A stretch of 64,000 bases of DNA, taken from the NCBI GenBank assembly GCA_965230565.1, contig CBDDLH010000012.1:806001-870000 (forward strand), given 5' to 3'. The notes beneath the pieces were generated by a model. The model did no database searches and had not been told where the DNA came from. It saw nothing but the letters and a program-made list of their open reading frames with translations. A program made the translations under genes and the position numbers. This document shows positions 42,242 to 51,446 of this stretch, piece by piece. How positions within the stretch are numbered: the stretch's first letter is position 1; each line of letters opens with the position of its first letter. Origin of the DNA: BCD1 sp965230565. Lineage in GTDB: Bacteria > Bacteroidota > Bacteroidia > Chitinophagales > Saprospiraceae.

Positions 42242-42569
42242 CTGTTTGTGTTTGAAAAACGGTCAACTTCTATCGGGGATTATAAGACTTGTTTAAATAT
42301 ATCGATAACTGAAAATCAATGTTTTATTCAGGATTTGATTTTTAATCACAACAATGGAAAACTGGAAGGGGTGGAAAATTGGAGGAAAGTAATTCTTGAC
42401 CACCTTTCCATTCTTCCATTTCATCCATTTCCCCAATGATTTAGAATATCGTTGCGAAAGAATTAAAAAACTCCAATAAAATCCTGCCTGCTCCGCAGGA
42501 AGGCAGGTTTTAAACATCTCTCTAAATTCTAAACTCAGCACTAAGCATTTTGCACCATGCACTTCTTGT
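42242..42569. other. Spacer of 328 bases with three repeat families
   Basis: Holds the GGAAAACTGG / CCATTCTTCC opposed phrases (42351-42436), the GGCAGG palindrome (42483-42507) and a GCACTAAGCATTTTGCACC phrase (about 42523-42563). No gene was recognised. Confidence 0.6.
42483..42507. repeat. GGCAGG palindrome, copy 4
   Basis: CCTGCCTGCTCC and the CAGGAAGGCAGG end form an imperfect palindrome with a short CCGC interior, close to the minus-strand form of the copy at 14254-14281. Confidence 0.6.
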
Positions 42570-43436
42570 TTATCTTTTCTTCAACAAATTGAGCAAATAC
42601 TCTCCATATCCGCTTTTGAGGTATTTGTGGCCCAGTCTTTCAAGTTGTTCGTCATCAATGAATCCCATTTGGTGGGCAACCTCTTCTATACATCCGATTT
42701 TAAGCCCCTGACGATCTTCAATGACTTCGATGAATTGGCCGGCTTGTATCAGTGATTTATGGGTTCCGGTATCCAGCCAGGCCACGCCACGTCCCAGGAC
42801 TTTTACATCCAGCGTTCCTTTCTCGAGGTAATATTTATTTACATCGGTTATCTCGTATTCCCCGCGTGAACTGGGTTGCAGGTTTTTGGCAATTTCGACC
42901 ACCTCGTTATTGTAAAAATACAACCCTGGAACCGCATAGTTGGATTTAGGGTTTATGGGTTTTTCCTCAATGGATAAGGCTTTGAACTGGTCGTCAAATT
43001 CAACGACGCCGTATCGTTCGGGGTCAGAAACCCAATAGGCAAAAATGACTCCTCCTTCCGGATCATAACTATCCTGAAGTTGCTGCTCTATCCCGGCACC
43101 GTAAAATATATTATCCCCCAGGATCAGTGCAGAGGGATCTCCGTCAATGAATGATTCACCCAATACAAATGCCTGGGCAAGACCGTTTGGTTCAAATTGA
43201 GGAGTGTAAGAAAAATTGCATCCAATTTGGCTTCCGTCACCTAACAGTTTTTCAAAACCAGGAAGGTCGTGTGGGGTCGAAATGATCAGGATATCCCTGA
43301 TGCCGGCAGAGAGTAAGGTGGAGATCGGATAGTAGATCATAGGTTTGTCATAGACCGGCATGAGTTGCTTGCTGACGGCGAGGGTGAGTGGGAAAAGGCG
43401 GGTGCCAAGGCCTCCTGCGAGGATGATTCCTTTCAT
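42570..43436 (-). CDS. rfbA: Glucose-1-phosphate thymidylyltransferase
   Basis: A 288-residue nucleotidyltransferase that makes dTDP-glucose for surface sugars such as dTDP-rhamnose. It has the N-terminal G-G-L-G-T-R-L-F-P-L-T loop, the K-Q-L-M-P-V-Y-D-K-P-M segment, the L-G-D-N-I-F-Y metal site and the R-G-V-A-W-L-D-T-G-T-H region. The length is normal for RfbA/RmlA. It is a lone gene: rfbB, rfbC and rfbD are not nearby. The next gene is divergent. Complete. Confidence 0.95.
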   Translation of the reverse strand: MKGIILAGGLGTRLFPLTLAVSKQLMPVYDKPMIYYPISTLLSAGIRDILIISTPHDLPGFEKLLGDGSQIGCNFSYTPQFEPNGLAQAFVLGESFIDGDPSALILGDNIFYGAGIEQQLQDSYDPEGGVIFAYWVSDPERYGVVEFDDQFKALSIEEKPINPKSNYAVPGLYFYNNEVVEIAKNLQPSSRGEYEITDVNKYYLEKGTLDVKVLGRGVAWLDTGTHKSLIQAGQFIEVIEDRQGLKIGCIEEVAHQMGFIDDEQLERLGHKYLKSGYGEYLLNLLKKR

Positions 43437-43548
43437 ATAAGTACTTCGTTTGTCGAAAAATATTTACGCATAGATAGTGAAAAAGGCAGACTTGTCGAAA
43501 ACTATGGAAACTTTTTAGTTGTTAGTAGTTTCCGTAAGTAAATTATGA

Positions 43549-43556
43549 TACTTTTG
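43549..43556 (+). promoter_or_regulatory. -7 box (TACTTTTG) before the TetR gene
   Basis: A match to TAnnTTTG 23 bases before the TTG start at 43579. The -33 element is unclear. Confidence 0.5.
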
Positions 43557-43578
43557 CACTTCTAAAAAGCAGGGAGAT

Positions 43579-44208
43579 TTGAACGTACAGGAAAGAGATT
43601 TAAAGCAGCAAATAATTGATGAGGCCAAAGGCATGTTTATGCGTTATGGCATCAAGAGTGTGAGTATGGATGATATTGCCAGGAAGATGGGGATATCCAA
43701 GAAAACCTTGTATTTACATCTGGAGAATAAGGCTGAATTGATCAGTTTGATTTTGGAGGAAAAACTTTTGGAGGAAGTGTCTACCATGGCCGAATTACGC
43801 AAGAATGCTTCCAATGCCATTGAAGAAATCCTGGGTATTGCGGACTTTGTTTTAGCGACGCTAAGAGAGATGCCGCCAATGATCATTTATGATCTCCAGA
43901 AATACTATCAGGCTACCTGGCGGGAATTTGATAAGAAATACAAAACTCATATTCACAACACCATACTTGAAAATATTCGATGGGGGGTTAAACAAGGTTA
44001 TTATCGCGAGGATATCAACCCTGACATCATCACAAAATTTTATGTAGGTAAGGCTATGGTGGTAGTTGATGAAGAGATGTTTCCTGCTGATAATTACGAT
44101 TGTGATGTCCTTTTTCAGGAGCATATCGAATACCATATTCACGGTATCGCTTCACCAAGGGGACTTGAAATATTTGAACAACGAAAGCAAAATAAACAAC
44201 CGAAATAG
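43579..44208 (+). CDS. TetR/AcrR family transcriptional regulator
   Basis: A 209-residue repressor with a typical N-terminal helix-turn-helix: M-F-M-R-Y-G-I-K-S-V-S-M-D-D-I-A and M-G-I-S-K-K-T-L-Y-L-H-L-E-N-K-A-E-L-I (about residues 18-56). The start is TTG at 43579; no ATG gives a better N-terminus. It is the first gene of an efflux operon (TolC gene 25 bases downstream) and likely regulates it in response to a ligand bound by the C-terminal helical domain. The four 10-base repeats at 45582-45621 are a candidate binding region. Confidence 0.92.
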   Translation: MNVQERDLKQQIIDEAKGMFMRYGIKSVSMDDIARKMGISKKTLYLHLENKAELISLILEEKLLEEVSTMAELRKNASNAIEEILGIADFVLATLREMPPMIIYDLQKYYQATWREFDKKYKTHIHNTILENIRWGVKQGYYREDINPDIITKFYVGKAMVVVDEEMFPADNYDCDVLFQEHIEYHIHGIASPRGLEIFEQRKQNKQPK

Positions 44209-44233
44209 AAAATTGAATAAAACATAAAAGACC

Positions 44234-45565
44234 ATGTTAAAAACTTTTATTGTCACCGCACTTTGTTTGGGTTTACTATCCACTTCTTTTGGACAGGATG
44301 CACAAACTTTTAGTTTGCAGGATGCTGTCAAATACAGTTACGAACACCACACCAACATGCGGTTGGCAGAAAATAAGATCAGGACCTCTCAACAGGAAAT
44401 GATTGAGGTGCGCGCCATGGGTATTCCTCAGGTGAATGCCGGAGTGGATTATAATTATAATCTCAAACTCCCAACGACACTGATCCCGGATCAATTTTTC
44501 AACCCTATGGCCGGGGAAGACGATTTTTCTGAAGTGAGTTTTGGTACCACCAATAACCTTGTGGCTTCAGCGACCTTGAGAACCTTGCTTTTTGATGGAA
44601 CTTACCTGACAGCGCTGAAAGCTTCCAAAGCTGTTGCTGAATTTGCCAATCTGGAATATCAGCATGATAAGGCTCAGTTGAGGGATGCCGTTAAAAAGGC
44701 TTATTTACCTCCGCTGCTTTTGCTGGAAAATATCAAAACCGTTGAGGAAAATATCAGAGTGCTCGAGAAGATGCATTTTGAAACCAATGCCATGTACGAA
44801 GAAGGGTTTGTGGAAAAACTGGATGTGGATAAACTTGAATTGTCACTGGATAATATGAAGGTGACCCTTGAAGACCTTAGAAAGGCATACAAGACTGCAG
44901 TAGATGCGCTTAAAATCCAGATCGGTTTTCCTTTAGAGCAGGAACTTGAACTGATCGAGTCGGTTGAAGCGATGGCTGAGCCATTAGCGGATTTTAATGA
45001 AGATGCTGCAATTGATTATATGCAGCGTACTGAATTCCGTATGCTTGAGCAAAATAAGGTGTTGCAGCAACTCAATATCGAAAGATATCAAAAAGGCTAC
45101 TGGCCGTCACTTTCCGGGTTTATTACCTATCAACAGCAGGTGCAGGGGAATAACCTGTTTGATAACCCTAGTAATACCGGGGCTTCCTTTTTAGGACTAA
45201 ATCTTAGTATCCCGATTTTTGATGGTTTTTCAAAAAAGGCCCTGAAGGCTCAGGCGCGAATTGGATATGAAAATGTAATTCATACTCAGGAAATGCTTAA
45301 ATCCAGCATTGATCTTCAGGTTAAGATCGCTCATCGTAATTACAAAAATGCTCTTGATAATATTGATTCACGAAAACGTAATGTCGATCTGGCAGAAAGG
45401 ATCTTTGAGATATCACAAATTAAATACAGAGAAGGAATGGGGTCAAGCCTTGAAATTATTCAGGCAGAGCAAAGCCTTTTCCAAAGTCAGCAAAATTATA
45501 TCCAGTCCCTGTACGATTTTATCCTGGCCAAGATCGATTTGGAAATCGCCTACGGCCAAGAATAG
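44234..45565 (+). CDS. TolC family outer-membrane efflux protein
   Basis: A 443-residue outer-membrane channel subunit with a signal peptide (1-20) and two TolC-type repeats of long coiled helices and beta strands. The F-S-L-Q-D-A-V-K-Y-S-Y start after the signal and the R-E-G-M-G-S-S-L-E-I-I-Q-A-E segment are characteristic. It forms a tripartite pump with the membrane-fusion and RND proteins encoded next. The spacing within the operon is short, with repeats before the next gene. Confidence 0.93.
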   Translation: MLKTFIVTALCLGLLSTSFGQDAQTFSLQDAVKYSYEHHTNMRLAENKIRTSQQEMIEVRAMGIPQVNAGVDYNYNLKLPTTLIPDQFFNPMAGEDDFSEVSFGTTNNLVASATLRTLLFDGTYLTALKASKAVAEFANLEYQHDKAQLRDAVKKAYLPPLLLLENIKTVEENIRVLEKMHFETNAMYEEGFVEKLDVDKLELSLDNMKVTLEDLRKAYKTAVDALKIQIGFPLEQELELIESVEAMAEPLADFNEDAAIDYMQRTEFRMLEQNKVLQQLNIERYQKGYWPSLSGFITYQQQVQGNNLFDNPSNTGASFLGLNLSIPIFDGFSKKALKAQARIGYENVIHTQEMLKSSIDLQVKIAHRNYKNALDNIDSRKRNVDLAERIFEISQIKYREGMGSSLEIIQAEQSLFQSQQNYIQSLYDFILAKIDLEIAYGQE

Positions 45566-45581
45566 ATCGAAGTACCGGGAG

Positions 45582-45621
45582 CATGTCAAACCATGTCAAA
45601 CGACATCAAACTATGTCAAAC
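45582..45621 (+). repeat. Four 10-base direct repeats between TolC and MFP genes
   Basis: CATGTCAAAC, CATGTCAAAC, GACATCAAAC and TATGTCAAAC follow head to tail at one helical turn spacing. They could bind a regulator, or be another of the window's spacer arrays. The downstream gene is read from the ATG at 45679. Confidence 0.7.
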
Positions 45622-45678
45622 AAAAAAATACTCAACCATTATTTATTCAAAGCAACAATGACCATAAAAATTAGACGA

Positions 45679-46818
45679 ATGAAATATTTATTAAGCACCC
45701 TAGCTATTGCATTTTTGCTGATGGCATGTAGCCAGCAGGCGGGAAATGAAATTCCTGAAGATATTGCAGCAAAAAAAGCACTGCTCAAAACAAAACGTGC
45801 CGAAGCAAAGGAATTAGCTGCATTTATCGACACCCTCGAACAGGCTATTTATCAGCAGGATCCTGATTCAAGACAAGAAGAAAAAGCATTCGTGAAAACG
45901 GGGAAGGTTACCATCGGGGATTTTTCCCATTTTGTTGAAGTTCAGGGAACCGTCGCAGCGGATGATTACGTAGATGTTTCTGCAGAGGTAGCCGGAAGGA
46001 TCCTTTCTTTAAAAGTGAAAGAAGGAGATGCGGTTAAAAGAGGACAGCTTATTGCGACCCTTGATCCTGAAGCAACTAAAAAGCAGGTAGCTGAACTGGA
46101 AACAGCTCTCGAACTTGCCCAGACGACTTATGACCGTCAGAAAAGGTTGTGGGATCAGCAGATCGGTTCCGAAATGCAGTATTTGCAGGCAAAGAATAAC
46201 CTGGATAGGTTGAATAAAAACCTCGAATTACTCAAGTTGCAATTGGATAAGACCAATGTTTACGCTCCGGTATCAGGAGAAATTGAGCGAGTAGTTTTGC
46301 AAAGCGGAGAGCTGGCATCCCCCGGAATGCCTATCGTCATGATGATCGATATGTCCAACCTCAAAGTGATCGTAGATCTTCCTGAAAGGTACCTCAATGT
46401 TGTTAAAAGAGGTCAATTGATGGATGTGCATTTTCCGGCTATTGGAAGAGATATGAGCCTGAGAGTTAGTCTGATCGGAAATGTAATTAATCCCGGCAAC
46501 AGAACACTGCCGGTAGAACTTGCTTTAAGTGGTGCCAATTCAAGAATGGTGAAACCTAACTTGCTGGCCCTGGCCAAAATTAATGACCTGACCATAAAAG
46601 ATGCCATTACAGTACCTATTGAACTAGTGCAACAGGAAATAGGTGGAAGGGATTATATAATGGTAGTTGAAAGTAATAAGGCCAAAAAGGTTTATGTGAA
46701 AACGGGAGAAAGCTATGAGGGTAATGCGGTGATCACCGAAGGGCTTACAGGCGACGAAACCCTGATTACTGAAGGTGCCAGAGGATTGCTGGACGGCGTT
46801 GCCATAGAGGTCATCTAA
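45679..46818 (+). CDS. HlyD-type membrane-fusion lipoprotein of the RND pump
   Basis: A 379-residue periplasmic adaptor that links the RND pump to TolC. The chosen start at 45679 gives a signal ending in the lipobox L-L-M-A-C; the frame is open to 45583, but those residues would run through the repeat. It contains a coiled-coil hairpin flanked by the lipoyl-type halves (V-E-V-Q-G-T-V and K-V-K-E-G-D-A-V-K-R-G-Q, then N-V-Y-A-P-V-S-G-E-I). It is followed after 27 bases by the RND gene. Confidence 0.93.
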   Translation: MKYLLSTLAIAFLLMACSQQAGNEIPEDIAAKKALLKTKRAEAKELAAFIDTLEQAIYQQDPDSRQEEKAFVKTGKVTIGDFSHFVEVQGTVAADDYVDVSAEVAGRILSLKVKEGDAVKRGQLIATLDPEATKKQVAELETALELAQTTYDRQKRLWDQQIGSEMQYLQAKNNLDRLNKNLELLKLQLDKTNVYAPVSGEIERVVLQSGELASPGMPIVMMIDMSNLKVIVDLPERYLNVVKRGQLMDVHFPAIGRDMSLRVSLIGNVINPGNRTLPVELALSGANSRMVKPNLLALAKINDLTIKDAITVPIELVQQEIGGRDYIMVVESNKAKKVYVKTGESYEGNAVITEGLTGDETLITEGARGLLDGVAIEVI

Positions 46819-46845
46819 TTGTTGGACTAAAACTGACTGTTAATA

Positions 46846-49800
46846 ATGAGTAATATAACAAATAAAATAAAAGAAGGCCTGCGCCAGTTTGGGCTGACGA
46901 CGCTTGCGGTGGATAATGCTACCAGTGTTTTCCTGGTCACTTTAATGATCGTGATCTTTGGTTTACGCTCGTATAATTCCACCCCTAAGGAGTCTTTTCC
47001 GGAGATCTCCATACCAACGGTTTTTGTGAATACGCCCTATTTCGGGAACTCTGCCGCTGATATTGAGAACCTGGTATCTCGTCCAATTGAAAAAGAATTG
47101 GCCCAGATTTCAGAGATAACAGACCTGACTTCTTCATCGGTACAGGATTTTTCCCTTATCGTTGCCGAGTTTTCTACAGATACAGATATTGATGAAGCGA
47201 TTCGAAAGGTGAAGGATGCGGTGGACAAGGCAAAATCAGAGCTGCCAACCGATATGACGACGGAACCTGAAGTGATCGATGTAGATCTTTCCGAGTTGCC
47301 TATCATGACGGTTAACCTTTCCGGAGATTTCACGATCGATGAATTGAGAGGATACGCGGAATACCTGGAAGAACATCTGGAGGACATCAAAGAGATATCC
47401 AGTGTGGATGTCAAAGGTATTCAGGACCGTGAAATGGCGATCGAAGTAGATATTCCCAAAATGGAATCCTTGGAAGTTTCTTTCAGCGATATTGAAAATG
47501 CCATTAAATCTGAGAACATGAATATGTCCGGTGGGGAGCTGGTGGTCAATGACTTCAGGCGTTCCATTCGGGTAGTAGGAGAAGTGAAATCCGTTGACGA
47601 TCTGGAGAATATTATTGTCAAAAGTGAAAATCAATTACCGGTTTATCTCAAGGATATTGCCGAGGTGACTTTCGGTTTTGAAGAAAGTACAAGTATTGCT
47701 CGTTCTGATAAATTGCCGGTTGTCTCTTTGGACATCATCAAGGAAAAAGGAGAAAACCTGCTGGATGCTTCTGACAAGATCAAGGCAACAGTGGAGCGTG
47801 CAAAGAAAACCGAATTGCCTGAGAATTTAAAGGTGCAATTCTTTAATGACCAGTCTGTACAGATCCGTAATACCGTTTCGAACCTTGAAAATGGTATTAT
47901 CTCTGGGGTTATTCTCGTAGTACTGGTATTGTTGTTCTTCCTTGGGCTGCGTAACTCCATGTTTGTGGGAATGGCTATTCCTTTGTCAATGCTTTTAGGG
48001 ATTACCGTTGTCAGCGCCCTTGGGTATACGATGAATATGATCGTATTGTTCTCGCTGATCCTCGCTCTGGGTATGTTGGTGGATAATGCAATCGTGGTTG
48101 TTGAGAATATTTACCGATATATGCAAAATGGATATTCGGGACCGGAAGCAGCAAAATATGGAACCGGAGAGGTAGCGGTACCGATCATCGCGTCTACGGC
48201 TACTACGCTTGCAGCATTTTTACCATTGGCATTTTGGCCGAGCCTCATGGGTGAATTTATGGGATATATGCCGATTACGCTGATCGTTGTGTTGACCTCT
48301 TCCCTTTTTGTGGCACTGGTGGTGAATCCGGTATTTACTTCGCGATTCATGAAAGTGGATGAAAAACAAACGCCGGAGGTGAGGAGGAGGAAAATGAAGA
48401 ATAACCTCATCGGTGTTGCGGTGATGTTTGTTGTGGCTGTATTAGCGCATTTGGCGGGTGTTATGTGGCTTCGGAATATTCTGGGTATCGTAATTGTCGT
48501 AACCCTGCTCAACATATTTTTCCTGCGGGGTGCATCCTTTTATTTCCAGGAAAAGCTGTTGCCTTTGCTGGAATTGATCTATGACCGCTTCATCAGGTTT
48601 GCCCTGAAAGGGATTAATCCTACTTTGACTTTTATTGGAACCTTTTTACTATTGATCTTCTCTTTTGTTCTATTGGGAATATTTCCTCCAAAAGTAGAGT
48701 TGTTCCCGACTACAGATCCATTATATGTGAATGCATTTATTGAATTGCCGGAAGGAACAGATATAGATGCGACCAATGAATTGGTACAGGATATTGAAAG
48801 CAAGATTGAAGGAGTCATTGGGCCTTACTACTCCATCGTAGAAGCTATGCTTACACAAATTGGAGAGAATACTTCTGATCCTAATGATATGCCTTCCTTC
48901 TCGGCAACACCACATAAAGCCAGGTTGACCGTTGCATTTGTACCCGACCAGGACCGAAATGGAATTTCTACGGTGGAAGTTATGGAGGAAATCCGGGAAG
49001 CCCTGAAAGGGTACGCAGGAGTTCAGATCATTGTAGATCAGAACCAAAACGGTCCTCCGACAGGAAAACCTATCAACATTGAGTTGCAGGGAAATAATAT
49101 CGACCGGCTGGCTACGCTGTCTGGTGAGGTCATTGCATACCTGAATAGTAAGAATGTTCCGGGTGTGGAAGAGCTGAAAGCAGATGTGAAGATCGGAAAA
49201 CCAGAGTTGATCGTTCATATTGACAGGGAAGCAGCATCGCGTTATGGCGTTTCGACTTATGCCATTGCCAATGTGATTAGGACCGCAGTGTTTGGTAAGG
49301 AGATTTCCAAGTTTAAACTTGGTGAAGATGACTATCCTATCCAGTTACGGGTATCCGAAAAATACAGGAATAATATCGATCAGATACTGAATCAGAAGAT
49401 CACTTTCCGAAGTCCTTCGACGGGGCAGATCAGCCAGGTGCCGATCTCAGCAGTTGCAGAGGTAAGTTATTCGTCATCCTATAATTCGATTAACAGAAAA
49501 GACCAGGAAAGACTGATAACGGTATATTCAAATGTGCTGGCTGATGCGAATGCCAATGAGGTAGTAGCAGAGCTCAGGGAATACATGGATGAGTATGATA
49601 TGCCTGAAGGGTTCAGTTATGAGTTTACAGGGGAGCAGGAAGAAATGGCAGAAGAGATGGAGTTTTTGAGTGGTGCCTTGATCGCAGCAATCTTTGGGAT
49701 ATTTCTGATTATTGTGGCTCAGTTTAATTCGATCATATCACCATTCATCATATTGTTATCGGTATTGTTCAGTACCATTGGGGTATTTCTGGGATATATC

Positions 49801-50292
49801 ACTTCCGGTATGAATATTGGAATTATTATGACAGGTGTGGGGATCATTTCCCTGGCAGGTATTGTAGTGAATAATGCAATTGTTTTGATCGATTATATTA
49901 ATCTGGTCATAAAACGGAAAGTGCAGGAGCTGAACCTGGAAAGTGAATATGAACTCAGTCTGGAAGATGTGAAAGAAGCCATTGTGGTAGGAGGAGCAAC
50001 ACGTCTGCGTCCTGTACTGCTTACGGCAATCACTACGGTTCTTGGGTTAATTCCTTTGGCAATAGGGTTTAACTTTAACTTCTTTACATTTGTCACTGAT
50101 CTGGATCCGCAATATTTTGTGGGTGGTGACAACGCTGTGTTCTGGGGAACAATGGCCTGGACGGTGATTTATGGTTTGGTATTTGCCACCTTCCTTACAC
50201 TGGTTGTAGTGCCGGCGATGTACTGGCTTGCTTACCGTCTGAAACTTGGAGTGAGACAGACCTTTAATGGTAAAAAAAGAGTGAAGGCTTAA
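46846..50292 (+). CDS. RND family efflux permease (AcrB-type)
   Basis: A 1148-residue inner-membrane pump, about 100 residues longer than AcrB. The proton-relay helix has M-L-V-D-N-A-I-V-V-V-E-N where AcrB has two Asp, and the matching helix 10 is G-I-V-V-N-N-A-I-V-L-I-D, with Asn at the AcrB Lys region. An extra hydrophobic pair lies in the central region (about 520-565), and an F-N-F-N-F-F-T-F-V insertion lies near the C-terminus. It is the last gene of the TetR-TolC-MFP-RND operon. The exported compounds are unknown. Close in layout to CzcA/HAE-1-like pumps of Bacteroidota. Confidence 0.93.
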   Translation: MSNITNKIKEGLRQFGLTTLAVDNATSVFLVTLMIVIFGLRSYNSTPKESFPEISIPTVFVNTPYFGNSAADIENLVSRPIEKELAQISEITDLTSSSVQDFSLIVAEFSTDTDIDEAIRKVKDAVDKAKSELPTDMTTEPEVIDVDLSELPIMTVNLSGDFTIDELRGYAEYLEEHLEDIKEISSVDVKGIQDREMAIEVDIPKMESLEVSFSDIENAIKSENMNMSGGELVVNDFRRSIRVVGEVKSVDDLENIIVKSENQLPVYLKDIAEVTFGFEESTSIARSDKLPVVSLDIIKEKGENLLDASDKIKATVERAKKTELPENLKVQFFNDQSVQIRNTVSNLENGIISGVILVVLVLLFFLGLRNSMFVGMAIPLSMLLGITVVSALGYTMNMIVLFSLILALGMLVDNAIVVVENIYRYMQNGYSGPEAAKYGTGEVAVPIIASTATTLAAFLPLAFWPSLMGEFMGYMPITLIVVLTSSLFVALVVNPVFTSRFMKVDEKQTPEVRRRKMKNNLIGVAVMFVVAVLAHLAGVMWLRNILGIVIVVTLLNIFFLRGASFYFQEKLLPLLELIYDRFIRFALKGINPTLTFIGTFLLLIFSFVLLGIFPPKVELFPTTDPLYVNAFIELPEGTDIDATNELVQDIESKIEGVIGPYYSIVEAMLTQIGENTSDPNDMPSFSATPHKARLTVAFVPDQDRNGISTVEVMEEIREALKGYAGVQIIVDQNQNGPPTGKPINIELQGNNIDRLATLSGEVIAYLNSKNVPGVEELKADVKIGKPELIVHIDREAASRYGVSTYAIANVIRTAVFGKEISKFKLGEDDYPIQLRVSEKYRNNIDQILNQKITFRSPSTGQISQVPISAVAEVSYSSSYNSINRKDQERLITVYSNVLADANANEVVAELREYMDEYDMPEGFSYEFTGEQEEMAEEMEFLSGALIAAIFGIFLIIVAQFNSIISPFIILLSVLFSTIGVFLGYITSGMNIGIIMTGVGIISLAGIVVNNAIVLIDYINLVIKRKVQELNLESEYELSLEDVKEAIVVGGATRLRPVLLTAITTVLGLIPLAIGFNFNFFTFVTDLDPQYFVGGDNAVFWGTMAWTVIYGLVFATFLTLVVVPAMYWLAYRLKLGVRQTFNGKKRVKA

Positions 50293-50317
50293 TTGGAGTT
50301 GAACGCTCGTAAGATAT

Positions 50318-50360
50318 AAAACGCCGTCCTGATCTTAATTGAGGGCGGCGTTTTTTTTTC
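50318..50360 (+). terminator. Terminator of the efflux operon
   Basis: AACGCCGTCCT and AGGGCGGCGTT pair with one G-T pair around a 10-base loop, followed by a long T run. Confidence 0.9.
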
Positions 50361-50401
50361 TGTGCCTCCGGAGATTCCTGATTAAACGAGACAAAACCTC
50401 C

Positions 50402-50445
50402 CCACTTTTACATTTTACATTCTACATTTTAGATTTTACATCCAT
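50402..50445. repeat. TTTTACATTCTACATTTTAG phrase array
   Basis: Degenerate (T)ACATTTT units lie directly upstream of the scpA promoter, with the last TTTACATCC ending at the -7 region. Same style as the other phrase arrays. Confidence 0.6.
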
Positions 50446-50452
50446 ATCCGCT

Positions 50453-50460
50453 TATCTTTG
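50453..50460 (+). promoter_or_regulatory. -7 box (TATCTTTG) of scpA, leaderless arrangement
   Basis: A perfect TAnnTTTG ends six bases before the scpA ATG at 50467. In Bacteroidota transcription starts a few bases after this box, so the transcript would begin at or next to the start codon. Confidence 0.65.
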
Positions 50461-50466
50461 TCGCCA

Positions 50467-51315
50467 ATGGATAATTCCTACACCATAAAACTGCCCCAAT
50501 TCGAGGGGCCTTTTGATCTGCTGTTGTTCTTTATCGAGCGGGATGAGCTGGATATTCAGGATATTCCTATTGCCAGAGTTACCGATGATTTTTTGGAATA
50601 TATCCGCCATATGGAGGAGATGAACATCGACCTGGCCAGTGAATTTATCCTCGTCGCAGCTACCTTGTGCCGCATCAAGGCTAAAATGCTGATCCCTCGC
50701 AAAGAAGTGGATGAAGAAGGCAATGAAATCGACCCAAGGGAGGAATTGATCCAAAGGCTGTTGGAATACAAGCGCTACAAAAGTGTGCTGGAGGATATGC
50801 GTAAACTGGAGGAGACCCGTTCCAAACAAAACCCGCGTGGTAATGTATCCAGGGAGCTCAAAAGTATTGCCACGAAAGCACTCGTTGATTCCGAATTAGA
50901 ATCACTCAACCTCTTCAAATTACTCAAAGCCTTCGAACGGGTGGTGCAGCGCTTTGATGATGCCAACCCTAAAACGGTACACCAGATCATCCGCTTTGAT
51001 TACACCATTGAAGATCAGCAAACAAGAATCTTCTCCAAGGTCAACAGGGGACAAAAGGCAACCTTTAAAAGTGTGTTTGGCGATTGTCGCAACCGTATCC
51101 ATGCCATCGTTACCTTCCTGGCATTGTTGGAAATGCTGAACTCCGGATTAGTGGCCATGATCGTTGGGGAAGGCGTCAATAATTTCTGGTTGACGGAAGC
51201 TCCTGCTGAACCAGAGGATACTTCTGAACCGGAAGCTGAAGCTGCATCTGAATCGGAAGATAGTCCTGAAGGAGAAGCTCAACAAGGGAATGAAATTGTT
51301 GATCCGGAGGAGTAA
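50467..51315 (+). CDS. scpA: Segregation and condensation protein A
   Basis: A 282-residue kleisin subunit of the SMC condensin that organises and segregates the chromosome. It has the N-terminal F-E-G-P-F-D-L-L-L-F-F-I family start, the R-I-K-A-K-M-L-I-P segment and the C-terminal winged-helix F-L-A-L-L-E-M-L. The chosen start is ATG 50467; a TTG three codons upstream would lie inside the -7 box. The last 50 residues are Glu/Ser-rich and probably disordered. scpB is not adjacent. Confidence 0.93.
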   Translation: MDNSYTIKLPQFEGPFDLLLFFIERDELDIQDIPIARVTDDFLEYIRHMEEMNIDLASEFILVAATLCRIKAKMLIPRKEVDEEGNEIDPREELIQRLLEYKRYKSVLEDMRKLEETRSKQNPRGNVSRELKSIATKALVDSELESLNLFKLLKAFERVVQRFDDANPKTVHQIIRFDYTIEDQQTRIFSKVNRGQKATFKSVFGDCRNRIHAIVTFLALLEMLNSGLVAMIVGEGVNNFWLTEAPAEPEDTSEPEAEAASESEDSPEGEAQQGNEIVDPEE

Positions 51316-51399
51316 TAACCTATTGTTCTATTTTCTCCATTTCAAAGGAGGGGGTGTTTTTTCAAACAAATATGTTTTATTTCTAATCATAAAACACTT

Positions 51400-51431
51400 T
51401 TTGTTTTTTACCGATTTTTGGATTAACTTTG
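51400..51431 (+). promoter_or_regulatory. Consensus promoter of the DUF1016 fragment
   Basis: TTTG (51400-51403), a 20-base spacer and TAACTTTG (51424-51431) match the consensus. The ATG at 51447 is 16 bases after the -7 box. Confidence 0.85.
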
Positions 51432-51446
51432 GACTACCAAAATCAA

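Noticed and set aside
45583..45678. Upstream extension of the membrane-fusion protein
   Set aside because: It would translate the four 10-base repeats and push the lipoprotein signal to an internal position.
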